From NCBI GenBank assembly GCA_963575745.1, contig CAUYUJ010019269.1:26453-90452 (forward strand): a stretch of 64,000 nucleotides of DNA, given 5' to 3'. Positions 20,041-29,299 of this stretch are shown here, piece after piece. Within the stretch, counting starts at the first letter, position 1, and each line of letters begins with the position of its first letter. The notes under the pieces were generated by a model. The model had not been told where the DNA came from and did no database searches. It saw only the letters and a list, made by a program, of their open reading frames with translations. The DNA comes from Prorocentrum cordatum. Lineage: Eukaryota > Sar > Dinophyceae > Prorocentrales > Prorocentraceae. Made by a program: the position numbers and the translations under genes.

Positions 20041-21831
20041 TCAAGGCGAGTAGGGTACGGACGAGTGGTGCAGGAAGATGCGCACTTTTCCATCGTCGCA
20101 GCGCTTGTAACCGAAGGTGTACTCGACAGTCGACACGTCCCCAGTGGTGGCACAGGTGAAGTCGTAGGTACCCATTGCAATGCCAATGCCACCCTTGAGT
20201 TCGATCTGGTGGTTCTTGTACACACAATCTGAGAAGCCCTTGCCCCCGTTGATCGCAAAACCACCGTCCTCCTTATAACCGTTCTCCACCGCGTCGTTGC
20301 CGACAAAATAGGACATCGCCTCCTCAGCCGTGGGCCGGAACGGGTACTCACGAGCCTTAGTCGGCTTGAAGAGCACGTTACCTTCACCATACGCGTAGAG
20401 CTTCCCAGCTGCCTCGGCAGCTGCCTGAACATAGTCGCCTTTGTCCTTGTAAACCTTCGAGATATTTTTGATAGCGCCAGCCCACGCATTTTGCACAGCG
20501 ATGACTTCCTCCTCGGTGACTGGAGCGGGTGCAGCGCTGTACGGCACAGACGAGTGGTGTAAGAAGATGCGAACCTTCCCATCGTCGCAGCGCTTGTAAC
20601 CGAAAGTGTACTCGACAGTCGACACGTCCCCGGTGGTGGCACAGGTGAAATCGTATGTACCCATGGCAATGGCAATACCACCGATAGGTTCGATCATGTG
20701 GTTGTTGTACACGCAATCGGCCCAGCCCTTGCCCCCGTTGATCGCAAAACCACCGTCCTCCTTATAACCGTTCTCCACCGCGTCGTTGCCGACAAAATAG
20801 GACATCGCCTCCTCAGCCGTGGGCCGGAACGGGTACTCACGAGCCTTAGTCGGCTTGAAGAGCACGTTACCTTCACCGTACGCGTAGAGCTCCCCAGCTG
20901 CATCCGCCGCTGCCTGGACGAAATCGCCTTTGTCCTTGTGGATCTTCGAGATGTTCTGGATGGCGCCAGCCCACGCATTTTGCACAGCGATGACTTCTTC
21001 CTTGGTGACGCCAGAGTCGTACGGCACTGAGGAGTGGTGCAAATTGATCCGCACCTTCCCCTCCGCGTCGAGGAAATAACCGAACGTATACTCTACCTTC
21101 ACCTCGCCGCCTTCTGGGGTGGTGAAGAAGTAGTTGCCCATGGCCATCGCGGTGTTGCCTGAGGTGGTGATATCCACGTTCTCCCACCGGACGGCCTTCC
21201 AGCCCTTGATGGCGAAACCCGTGTCCTCAGAGCAAGCCCCGTTTATCGCAACAAAGTAAGACAGGGCCTCGTCGAAGGTGGATCGAAACTGAATCTCTGA
21301 GGCCAGAGTCGGCTTGAAGAGGACATCAGTGACGCCGTAGCCGTACAGGTTCCTGATGTGCTCTTTCGCGAGAAACGTGAAGTCCTCCCCGCTGGAATGC
21401 GCGGCGCTGATCTTCACGATTCCGTCGCCCCAGGCCTCCTGAGCTTCGAGCACCTGCTCCTTGGTGATGCTGCTGTTGAAAACGTACGTCGGCGCGGACG
21501 CGCCGCCTCGCCCCTTCGCTGCTGCAACCGCGCCAAGCAGCACCCCGAGCGCCAGAGACAGCACGGGCGCGCTGCTGCTGCCCAGCAGCTGCGCATACCA
21601 CGGCGGGGGCGCGGGGGCCCTGCCGAAGAGCCCCAGCAGGCCACGCCTGGCCACGGACGAGCCCTCCGTGCGGCGAGCAGGCGGTGCCGCAGGCAGCGGT
21701 GGCCCCGCGAGCCCCGCCCCGGTGCGCGCCGCGGCGAATGCCCGCGCCTCGGCCTTCGCCGCCAGAGGCAGCCGCTGGGCGCTGAGGCACGCCGCCGCGG
21801 CGAGCAGGACAGCCGAAAGGGCGCGGGCCAT
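20041..21831 (-). CDS. Plastid-targeted protein with three tandem NTF2/SnoaL-like domains
   Basis: An intronless 596-residue protein with a TGA stop. I chose the ATG at 21829-21831, because the leader that follows is a classic dinoflagellate bipartite plastid leader. It has a signal-like core (residues 5-18), an Ala/Arg/Pro-rich acid-poor stretch (20-85) and a second hydrophobic segment (88-105) followed by KGRGG. An upstream in-frame ATG would bury this leader and read through the spliced-leader copy. Three tandem domains follow (about 122-271, 276-431, 439-594). Each has a FKPT stretch, a SYFV segment, GFAI, AMG-x-Y-x-F, VEYTFGY and a final LHHSSVPY, resembling SgcJ/EcaC or CaMKII-association-type NTF2-like proteins. 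Catalytic function is unknown. Domains 2 and 3 are nearly identical and joined by short linkers, so it may be processed as a polyprotein. A spliced-leader relic lies 80 nt upstream. Confidence 0.85.
   Translation of the reverse strand: MARALSAVLLAAAACLSAQRLPLAAKAEARAFAAARTGAGLAGPPLPAAPPARRTEGSSVARRGLLGLFGRAPAPPPWYAQLLGSSSAPVLSLALGVLLGAVAAAKGRGGASAPTYVFNSSITKEQVLEAQEAWGDGIVKISAAHSSGEDFTFLAKEHIRNLYGYGVTDVLFKPTLASEIQFRSTFDEALSYFVAINGACSEDTGFAIKGWKAVRWENVDITTSGNTAMAMGNYFFTTPEGGEVKVEYTFGYFLDAEGKVRINLHHSSVPYDSGVTKEEVIAVQNAWAGAIQNISKIHKDKGDFVQAAADAAGELYAYGEGNVLFKPTKAREYPFRPTAEEAMSYFVGNDAVENGYKEDGGFAINGGKGWADCVYNNHMIEPIGGIAIAMGTYDFTCATTGDVSTVEYTFGYKRCDDGKVRIFLHHSSVPYSAAPAPVTEEEVIAVQNAWAGAIKNISKVYKDKGDYVQAAAEAAGKLYAYGEGNVLFKPTKAREYPFRPTAEEAMSYFVGNDAVENGYKEDGGFAINGGKGFSDCVYKNHQIELKGGIGIAMGTYDFTCATTGDVSTVEYTFGYKRCDDGKVRIFLHHSSVPYSP
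20045..21040 (-). repeat. Recent internal tandem duplication inside the plastid-type gene
   Basis: DNA encoding domains 2 and 3 is almost identical over about 480 bp. For example, AAAACCACCGTCCTCCTTAT occurs at both 20259 and 20746. Domain 1 is far more diverged. This implies a late duplication or gene conversion between the last two units. Confidence 0.9.
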
Positions 21832-21911
21832 GGCCCCGCAGCGCAATGGGCGGGCACGCGGGGCCCCGTCACTCGAGCGGCACCCTGTCGAAGCGGCCCG
21901 AGTCGAAATCG

Positions 21912-21933
21912 CCTGAGCAAAAATGGCTACGGA
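21912..21933 (-). other. Genomic relic of the dinoflagellate spliced leader
   Basis: The minus strand reads TCCGTAGCCATTTT followed by TGCTCAGG. The conserved 22-nt dinoflagellate spliced leader is DCCGTAGCCATTTT followed by GGCTCAAG, so 20 of 22 positions match, with differences at positions 15 and 21. The leader is normally added by trans-splicing and is not encoded at the gene. Its presence 80 nt upstream of an intronless gene, in the same orientation, points to reverse transcription and reinsertion of a mature mRNA. Confidence 0.85.
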
Positions 21934-22989
21934 GCACGGAGCACGAATCTTGTTCGCAATGGGCAAGGCCTGCTCTTGACCTTCGTCTAAAGGATCTCTG
22001 TCATCGCATCGATCGCACCGGACGGAGGCAGCTGCGATGGCTGACGTGATTAGCACACTGGCTGGGATTGCGCACAGCGTGCGCAAACAAACAAAGAGCC
22101 TGGCCCGCTGCCGTGAGAGGGTTTTTGCGTGCGCGTGTTCTGCCCGTCGGGCGGGAGACGGCGGGATAATCAGCTGGGCGGGGTGGGCTATAGAAGGCTC
22201 TCATCAGCGACAAATAGACTCTCATAAGCGGTGAATGGGCTAGAAGGCTCCCATCGGCGATGAATGGGTCGATGCGTTCCCCCCAGAGAGAATTCCTCCC
22301 CTCACGCTGGGGCTGCCCATGTGGCCGCACATGAAATAAATATTTACCACCGTAAAGCCGGGAACTACACTGTGCTAACAAGAATCGGACATACGCTCGG
22401 GGGAGGGTCAAGCCTAGCAAGGGGGGCAGCACGAGCAAGGAAGGCTTTGCCTTTCAGGTTGGGCGACCTACCTTTCCTGAAGTAGGAAATATCTTCGTAA
22501 GCCTTGCTTGGGAAGGAGGAGGAGGTAAAGGCCACAACGAATGCAAGATCGGGACACAATTGGATCAAAATAACTCGGGGATCTGAGAAAACTGGAGGTT
22601 CTGAGGCAAGTAGCAGTCGCCGCGGCCTTCCCACATCGTTCCATTCCGAGAGCGTTCCGGGACGCCCTGGGGCGATGTACCCCGATCGCAGGCTTGCCTG
22701 AATCGGATCAAGGCGAATTGAGACAACGGCAACTCAACATCGGTCCCGGGAACCTTCCCGGGGTCCGAACGCACCAGTTGTCCAAGCTGCATGCACCGTG
22801 TCGACGATGAACTGCCTTTGTCTAATCTCGCCCTCGTCTCTGACTCAAGGGGCACAAGGGGAGTAGGAGGAGAGAGGAGGGACACTGCACGGCAACACGA
22901 GGCCGTCCTGAGTTGTGTTCACAGGGAGCGTCGACCCCCAACGGTCTCGACCCACTCTCCGGAATCTATGTGCCATCCCGGGTTATTTC
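21934..22989. other. 5' flank of the plastid-type gene, no other gene recognised
   Basis: No TATA box or second spliced-leader copy was found. Several frames are open on both strands without recognisable domains. Confidence 0.4.
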
Positions 22990-23155
22990 TTACCTTACAG
23001 GGGCCCAGTAATTGATGGGCCTGTTTTCCACCACCACCACCATAAGTTGGAGTGGGAGGGGGTCCTCCTCCTCCTCCTCCTCCTCCTCCTCCTTCTTACC
23101 CCCTCCAACTTATGGTGGTGGTGGAAAACAGGCCCATCAGTAAGGGCCCCAGGAA
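22990..23155. mobile_element. TIR family B element, copy B1
   Basis: The core at 23013-23139 has near-perfect inverted ends, TGATGGGCCTGTTTTCCACC and its reverse complement, continuing into ACCATAAGTTGGAG, with a TCC run in the centre. The symmetry extends outward through CTTACAGGGGCCC on the left and GGGCCCCAGGAAG on the right, so the true border is unclear. It can fold into one long hairpin. Confidence 0.85.
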
Positions 23156-23549
23156 GCAGAAGCATGCACACGAACTTGTTTGTCGGCAGCGAGGGCGGGC
23201 GCCAAACACGCGCTCGGACGGCTTAGGGGCCGCGCCGGAACACGGGGCCCACAGGTGCGGCTGGGCGGAGAGGAGGGCTGCCGCGGAGGGAGCACGCGGA
23301 AGGAGGCTGGCAAGAGACCACCCCATCGGGCACTCGTTCGCGGCTCGGCCAGGGTCTGGGGTGGTTGCGTGAGGGCGGCCATGCTGGATACACGTTGACA
23401 ACTCTGTGTCGCTACACTGCAAATTATGGGCCACACGTTTATATCGCAGAGCGGGTGGGGGACCCGGGACTGGGCATGCCGTTCCTTGGCAAACAAAAAA
23501 CTCCGACTTGCGGCCGCCGACGTCGCCGCGGCGACCACCAGAACCGACC

Positions 23550-23700
23550 CCGAAATTTGGTTTGGGGGCGCCGACCGTCCAGGTATTCCCATAGGCCTGC
23601 CGCGAAATTCTCGTTGAGCCAACGAATGTCATCAGAGCAGAAACAGTGTTCCCCAAACAGTGTTTGCCCTTCGAACGAACTGGGCCCGTAGGCGGCCTTG
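23550..23700. repeat. Family G dispersed repeat, copy 1 (diverged)
   Basis: CCGACCGTCCAGGTATTCCC with ATAGGCCTGCCGCGA, followed by AAACAGTGTT, resembles the better copy at 61108-61330 (CCGACCGTCCCGGCATTCCT). Confidence 0.45.
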
Positions 23701-23816
23701 GCGGCCCCGTTCCCATCCGTCGCCGAACCCCGCACCATTTCTCCCAATAACAAGCCCGTTGGCAGGCCTGGCGGCCACGGTCTCGTCCGTCGCCGCCGCC
23801 CCGTTGCAACCACCCC

Positions 23817-24310
23817 CCGTTGCACTACAATCGCATCGCGTTGCACTCGCATTGGCATTGCATCGGTTTGCATTGGTTTGCATTACTTGCAATCGCATTA
23901 CGTTGCGATTGCATTACATGGCATTGCAATCGCATTTCACTGCATAGCCTTGCATCGCATTGCAATGTTTTGTATTGCTCCACAGTGTGTTGCATAGCAT
24001 CGCACTGCTTTGCAATCGCATTGCATGTTTGGCATCGCATTGCATTGCTTTGAAGAACTTTGCATTCAATTGCATTATGATGCACTGATTTGCAATCGCA
24101 TTGTTTTGCACTTGCATTGCATTGCAATCGCATTGCTGTTGATTGCAATCGCATTGCGTTGCGTTGCTTTGCGTTGCCGTGCATTGCCTTCCAGTGCGTG
24201 CGTTGCGTTGCATTGCTTTGCGCTGTTACCTGTTGCTTTGCACTGCGTTACAATGCTTTCCGTTGTTTTGCGTTGCTTTGCACGTTGCACCCTATGTATT
24301 GCACCGTATG
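23817..24310. repeat. Degenerate pentanucleotide satellite (TTGCA/TCGCA type)
   Basis: Almost 500 bp composed of 5- and 6-bp steps such as TTGCA, TTGCAATCGCA and TTGCGTTGC. Reading frames through it alternate among a few residues and are not genes. Confidence 0.9.
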
Positions 24311-25400
24311 TTTTGCACGACCTACCTAGGCTGCACCGCCTAGATTAATCCCTATAGAGAACAAGACATGTCAATGTAAAATAAACACTGGCTAATATGC
24401 TTAGAGCATACAACGGGTTCATGAACACAATACGGTTTCAACCAGAAGTGTTCTGAGAGCATTGCGTACAAGCCACAAAAGGCTGTCGTAACACTTCTGA
24501 GTCTCGAAGAAGTCTGGAGACCTTTCTTATGTTTCGGCACTACCCCGTCTTATCCGCTGGGGTGGGGTGGGGGGGTGCATACCCATGGCCTGACCTTTTC
24601 GCTCTGATCAGCCCCACGCATGCCCCTGCGCGCACTGGTACGGCATACCCCCTTCGGCCCTGCGCACCCGACACGGTCAAGTTATCCAAGGGGGGCGGAG
24701 AGAGCGGGCGGGCCCTCTGGGCGTTGCTTCATGAGGGAAGGGGGGGGGGGGGGGGGGGGCGAAAAATGGGGAGGTGGGGGAGGGGGGGGGGAACGTGCAC
24801 CTTTCGTGCCCCTTCCTGGCACAACAGGTGCACCTTCCTTCATCGACCCCCCCCCCCAGGTGCGCCAGGCGCCAGACCCTCCGAGAGGCCGCACTCAACA
24901 CAGAATCTCGAGCGGACCCTCCGAGAGGCCGCACTTCTTGGACGCCCGCAACGGCCAGAATGCCCAGCAACAGAGATGATCCAAGACCGACAGCGGCTGC
25001 TGTTGGGAAGACGGTTTTCGGCCTCAAGGGGGCGACGTCCGCGGCGACACCGACCACAAGTCCTGCTCAAGAGGAGGAGGAACTGCTGTCGGCATCCGTG
25101 CTTTTTTTCCGTGAGGAGGTCCGTGCGGCGTCGGCGCGCGCAGAGGTCTTTGGCACCACGTCGATCGGTCAACCTTACATCGATCACGGCCTCGATCGTC
25201 CAAGGTCGAATCCGGTTGGGCCCACCGGTGCTACCGTGCCCATCAGTGCTTCCGGCTCGCAGAATTCGCATTGAACGCCTTCGCCTGCGTCGCTGGCGCG
25301 CAACCGCCGCAGGAATCTGCAACATCATCGACCTTCCTCTTTCTCCGCGCTAGCGATGCATGAATCTTCCGACCAGTTCGCCAGCTTCTGCTGGTCTGTG
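24311..25400. other. No gene recognised, family G fragment
   Basis: The 24390-24500 part (GTGTTCTGAGAGCATT, AAGCCACAAAAGGCT) resembles family G. The plus frame over about 25000-25270 is non-repetitive (contains EEELLSASVLFFREEVRAAS) and could be an exon, but no family is recognised. Confidence 0.35.
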
Positions 25401-25409
25401 GCGGTCAAG

Positions 25410-25555
25410 CAGGAGGAGGAGGGAGGGGGGGGGAGGAGGACTAGGAGGAGGAGGAGGAGGAGGAGGAGGAGGAATAGGAGGAGGAGGCGGGGGATCAGGA
25501 TGATGCTGATGCTGATGCTGCTGCTGCTGCTGCTGCTGATGAGGACGATGAGGAC

Positions 25556-25611
<56 letters not shown>

Positions 25612-25730
25612 CGATGCTGCTGGTGCTGCCGCTGATCATTGTGATGGTGATGGTGGTGATGATGAAGATGCTGATACTTATGATTCTGAGGCTGCTGCTG
25701 ATGCTGCTGAAGATCATGATGAATATGAAT

Positions 25731-25763
<33 letters not shown>

Positions 25764-26050
25764 GTGAGGATGATGATGATGATGATGATGATGGTGATGG
25801 TGATGATGATGATGATGATGAGGATGGGGATGCATCTGATGATGATGATGATGAAGAATATGATGATGAGGAGGAGAAGGATAAGGATGATGATGACGAT
25901 GATAATGATGAGGATGCTGATGGTGCTGATGATGATGCTGCTGAGGATAACGATGATGCTGATGCCGACGCCGATGTTGACGCTGAGGATGATGATGATA
26001 ACGAGCATGAAGACGACGAAGATGATGACGATGAGGATGAGGATGATGAT
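25410..26050. repeat. AGG array followed by a long (GAT)n array
   Basis: AGG array at 25410-25495 and an imperfect GAT array at 25497-26050. The very long Met-, Asp-, His-, Ser- and Ile-rich frames on both strands come from this array. Confidence 0.95.
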
Positions 26051-28217
26051 AATGCAGTCGGCCTCCGTGCCCACTCTTCCCGTACCCCCTTCGACCGTGC
26101 GGACGCTCTGCCCCGAGAGCGGCGCCCGAACGCAGCGCGCGCCGGCCTCGGCCGCGAAGCGAGGTGAGGGCACCCGCCACTCCGAGGCGCCGCGGGCGAG
26201 GGCCTCGCGGGGGCCGGCAGGAGCATCGCTTCACCGGTCCCCATCCCCAACGGCGTGGCCTGGGCCCCACTGGCCGATTTGCCCCCCTGGGTGGGGGTAT
26301 GGGCCGTCCCCTTCGGGTTTCGAGGGGCGCATCCTCAACCGGAGGAGCAATTTGGTGGGGGCCTCGAAGGGGATGGGGATGGGGGTCGGATCAACGATGC
26401 TGATGGCATGCCGGGCGCGCGAGGCGCGGCGCGGATGCCTCAAGGAGGACCCCGACAAGACGAGGCGAGGACGAGGATCGTTTCGGATATATATATATAT
26501 ATATGTATGTATATATATATATAGATATACATATACATTTCTGTTCATATGTAAACATACATGTATCGAGAATATCTGAGATCCCGCGGATCTGGGGGGC
26601 GGCTCGGGCGCCGCGGCCTCCTCATAGCGTTTCTCAAGCTGCTCTGAGAGCTTCCCTGAACGCTCAGGAACCGATTCACCCTCGCTCCGTCCGACCAGAC
26701 AAGCGGTGCTTCGAAAAAAAGTCGAGACGGAAGCTTTCATCGTTTTCGGCCTCTCGGGCCCCTCACCGGGCTTCGGGGCCGTGAAACAACTGCTCGGGAT
26801 GACACCTCGGTCGTGGGGAAGTTGTCGAGAGGCCTTGGGTCCGCATCTTGATCAAATCGAGACGCCTGTTGTCTGGGCGAGGAGAGGCGGAACGCAGCAG
26901 ACGATCGATCCTGAGCAATGGCTCCTGACTGGAGGACTTGCCGTGTAAAGAAACCACGCATGGAAAGGATCCTCGCCTTGCGACAAAAAAACGGCAGTCA
27001 CCTGCGACTCCGCCAGGGGTAAGTAGACCACTGGCGCAATGCAGAACCGTCCGAAAGGGACGCACCATCGCGGCCTACAGGGCCGGCGGAGCGCGCGGAA
27101 GGCGCGGGTTCCTTCAGGACGAGGGGGTGGCCCCTGGGGGGGCCTCCTTGCCATCGCGTCCTTCGTGGGTTCTGTAGTGTATCCTGCATGCTGTAGTTTG
27201 GGCAACTCCCTCGCCCCAGTGGCAGCGGGAATGGCTGCACTCCATCGGGATCCAAAGCCGACGGCGTTAGCGACAGGAGGAGGACCCAGACCTCAAACTC
27301 TTCTGCCAAAGACCACAAACAGGATGGTTTGCGTCGTCTTCAGCCACTGGCCATCGAAAGGAGGGCGGACAGGAGCGACAGCCGTCCAGAGGCAACCACT
27401 AACCAGCGAGAACTGTATCGGGATTCATCCGCATCCCCTCGAAGAGGTTTGGTAGGCACCGTGTGCAGGCCAAAACTGAACACTGTCTTGCACATGACTG
27501 AAAACACAGCATATCAAGTTCAAGAGAATGTCTCGAGGAGGAAGCGGAGGAGGACACGCTGTGCCAAAGACACGCTGGATTGGTTTCGATATTTTATGGC
27601 CACGTGAGCTCGAGGGAATGGGAAGACCTACACCTTCAAATATTGGACACAGACAATGTGAATGATCCTCGTCGTTTGCGGCAGCTGGGGAGGCCTCGAA
27701 GGCGGAGGAGGAATGACATTTCGCCGCCGACAACACGGATTTCTTCACCATTTTTAAGACTTTGGGGGGCGTATCTGGGCGCTGGGGCCATACACACAAT
27801 CCGGGACAAAATATCGGTCCTCAGGAAGTGTTCCACAAGCAAATGTTTTTCCCGTGTTCGGCCTCTGGGGGCCGTTTCTGGGAGCTCGGGCCCAAAAGCA
27901 ACTACCCAAGCCCAAAAAACTATGCAGAGCCATCCAGGAGCCCGTAAAAAAGATGTAACATATGAGCGACGAACTGAAACGGGCCTACGCGAGATGACAC
28001 ATCGACCCTATGCGATGGCCCACGCCAGCCTCCAGCGCGGCACGCTTAACTCTGGAAACGAGTGCGCCTGCGCGCGGCTGTTACGCCAGCAACTCGCGCG
28101 CCAATGGTGGTGACGACGACACCGTTTCTCCCGTCGCTCCTACAGACGAAACACGGCCACGGGAACGTCCATCGAGAACACGAGCCCTTCCGCCGAGAAC
28201 CGAGGGCCCCATGTTTC
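26051..28217. other. No gene recognised
   Basis: Contains a TA repeat at 26488-26530. A block at 26570-26650 with TCGGGCGCCGCGGCCTCCTC is shared with the intron at 44281-44464. No coding domain is recognised in the rest. Confidence 0.4.
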
Positions 28218-28369
28218 CCAGCCTCGAACGTATCCCTATCCCTAAGATTGACACGCCAAAAGGCGATGACAATCTTAGGGATTTGCCCTCAAAAAATAAG
28301 GGAATCCCTAAGATTGGCATCGTGATGAGGAGGTGCCCAGCATAGGGATAGGGATATGTTCCAGGTTGG
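28218..28369. mobile_element. TIR family D element, copy D1
   Basis: The left end CCAGCCTCGAACGTATCCCT (continuing ATCCCT) matches the reverse complement of the right end (AGGGATATGTTCCAGGTTGG) with four differences in 26 bp. A second internal inverted pair, CCCTAAGATTG and CAATCTTAGGG, is also present. Related copies are at 48506-48855 and 56235-56388. Confidence 0.85.
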
Positions 28370-28735
28370 TAAAGGGCGCCCCTCCGACGCTACCGTGACC
28401 GTTTCCTCTTGTTCTTTCCCGGTAACGGTTGCTACCCTGGGGAAGGGGGAGGGGGGGAGGGTCGGGCGGGAGGGTAACAGCAACGGCGGCCGCGGCGTGC
28501 ACCCGCCACGGTGCCTCCGCGCCACCAGCGCATCGCATCAATCGCCTGTGTTCACCACAACATGTAGTTGGGGGGATCGAGGTGCCCCCCCCAGTACGAT
28601 CGTTAGCGTTACCGGGGGGGTAGAGGGGGAGACGTCAAGCTAGGTGCGCTCGCGTCATATCTGACGTCCTGCCCCTCCCTCCCATCCCATACCATGGCGT
28701 AGATCCCCCCTCTGTTCGCACAATCGGATGTCGCA

Positions 28736-28812
28736 GCATGGCTTAGCATTACATAGCATAGAATGGTGTTGAAGACCAACGCGTAGCATGATAGCATGAC
28801 AAAGCATGGCGT
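28736..28812. repeat. AGCAT-type degenerate pentamers
   Basis: Repeated AGCAT and AGCATGG steps, similar to 50520-50645. Confidence 0.7.
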
Positions 28813-28939
28813 GGCGACGCCCCAAAGGGGGGGGCTTCTGCGGCCCCAACAATCACAATTTTCTAGATTCTAGACTTTGGGGCCTGTTTGGAGGGAACGG
28901 AAAAAATGCCGTGGCATTGCTCTTGAAATGATGACGCCT

Positions 28940-29120
28940 ACGCTGCAGCGGGAGCACGATTCGGGACAAGCGGAAGCGCGGAGATGAGGCCAGCGCTGCA
29001 GCGGGAGCACGACTCGGAACGAGCGGAAGCGCAGAAACGAGGCCATCGCTGCAGCGGCAGCATGATTCGGAACGAGCGGAAGCCTGAAAATGAGGCCAGC
29101 GCTTCAGCGGGAAACGTATT
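28940..29120. repeat. Tandem array, period 52 bp
   Basis: Four units with GCTGCAGCGGGAGCACGA and AGCGGAAGC (cores near 28941, 28993, 29046, 29099). It shares the GCGGGAGC core with the arrays at 11640-12560 and 13190-13445. Confidence 0.85.
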
Positions 29121-29299
29121 TTGAAGCAAACACCTAAGCGAAAACTTAGGTCCTGGGAGGATCCGGTGTAAACAACAGTACGCGGAAAGGGGGCTGGGTA
29201 TCTTCCGGACGTCATCAAAGGAGAGAGGAGAGTAGTACAGGGCTGTTTCTAATACATCGGATTTTGAAAAATATTTGATTTTGAATACATGATTTATGT

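Noticed and set aside
21832-22086. N-terminal extension of the plastid-type protein to an upstream ATG
   Set aside because: It would translate through the spliced-leader relic and place the signal peptide 86 residues inside the protein.
25325-26579. Long Met/Asp/His/Ile-rich frames on both strands
   Set aside because: They are read-through of the GAT array and have no domain outside it.
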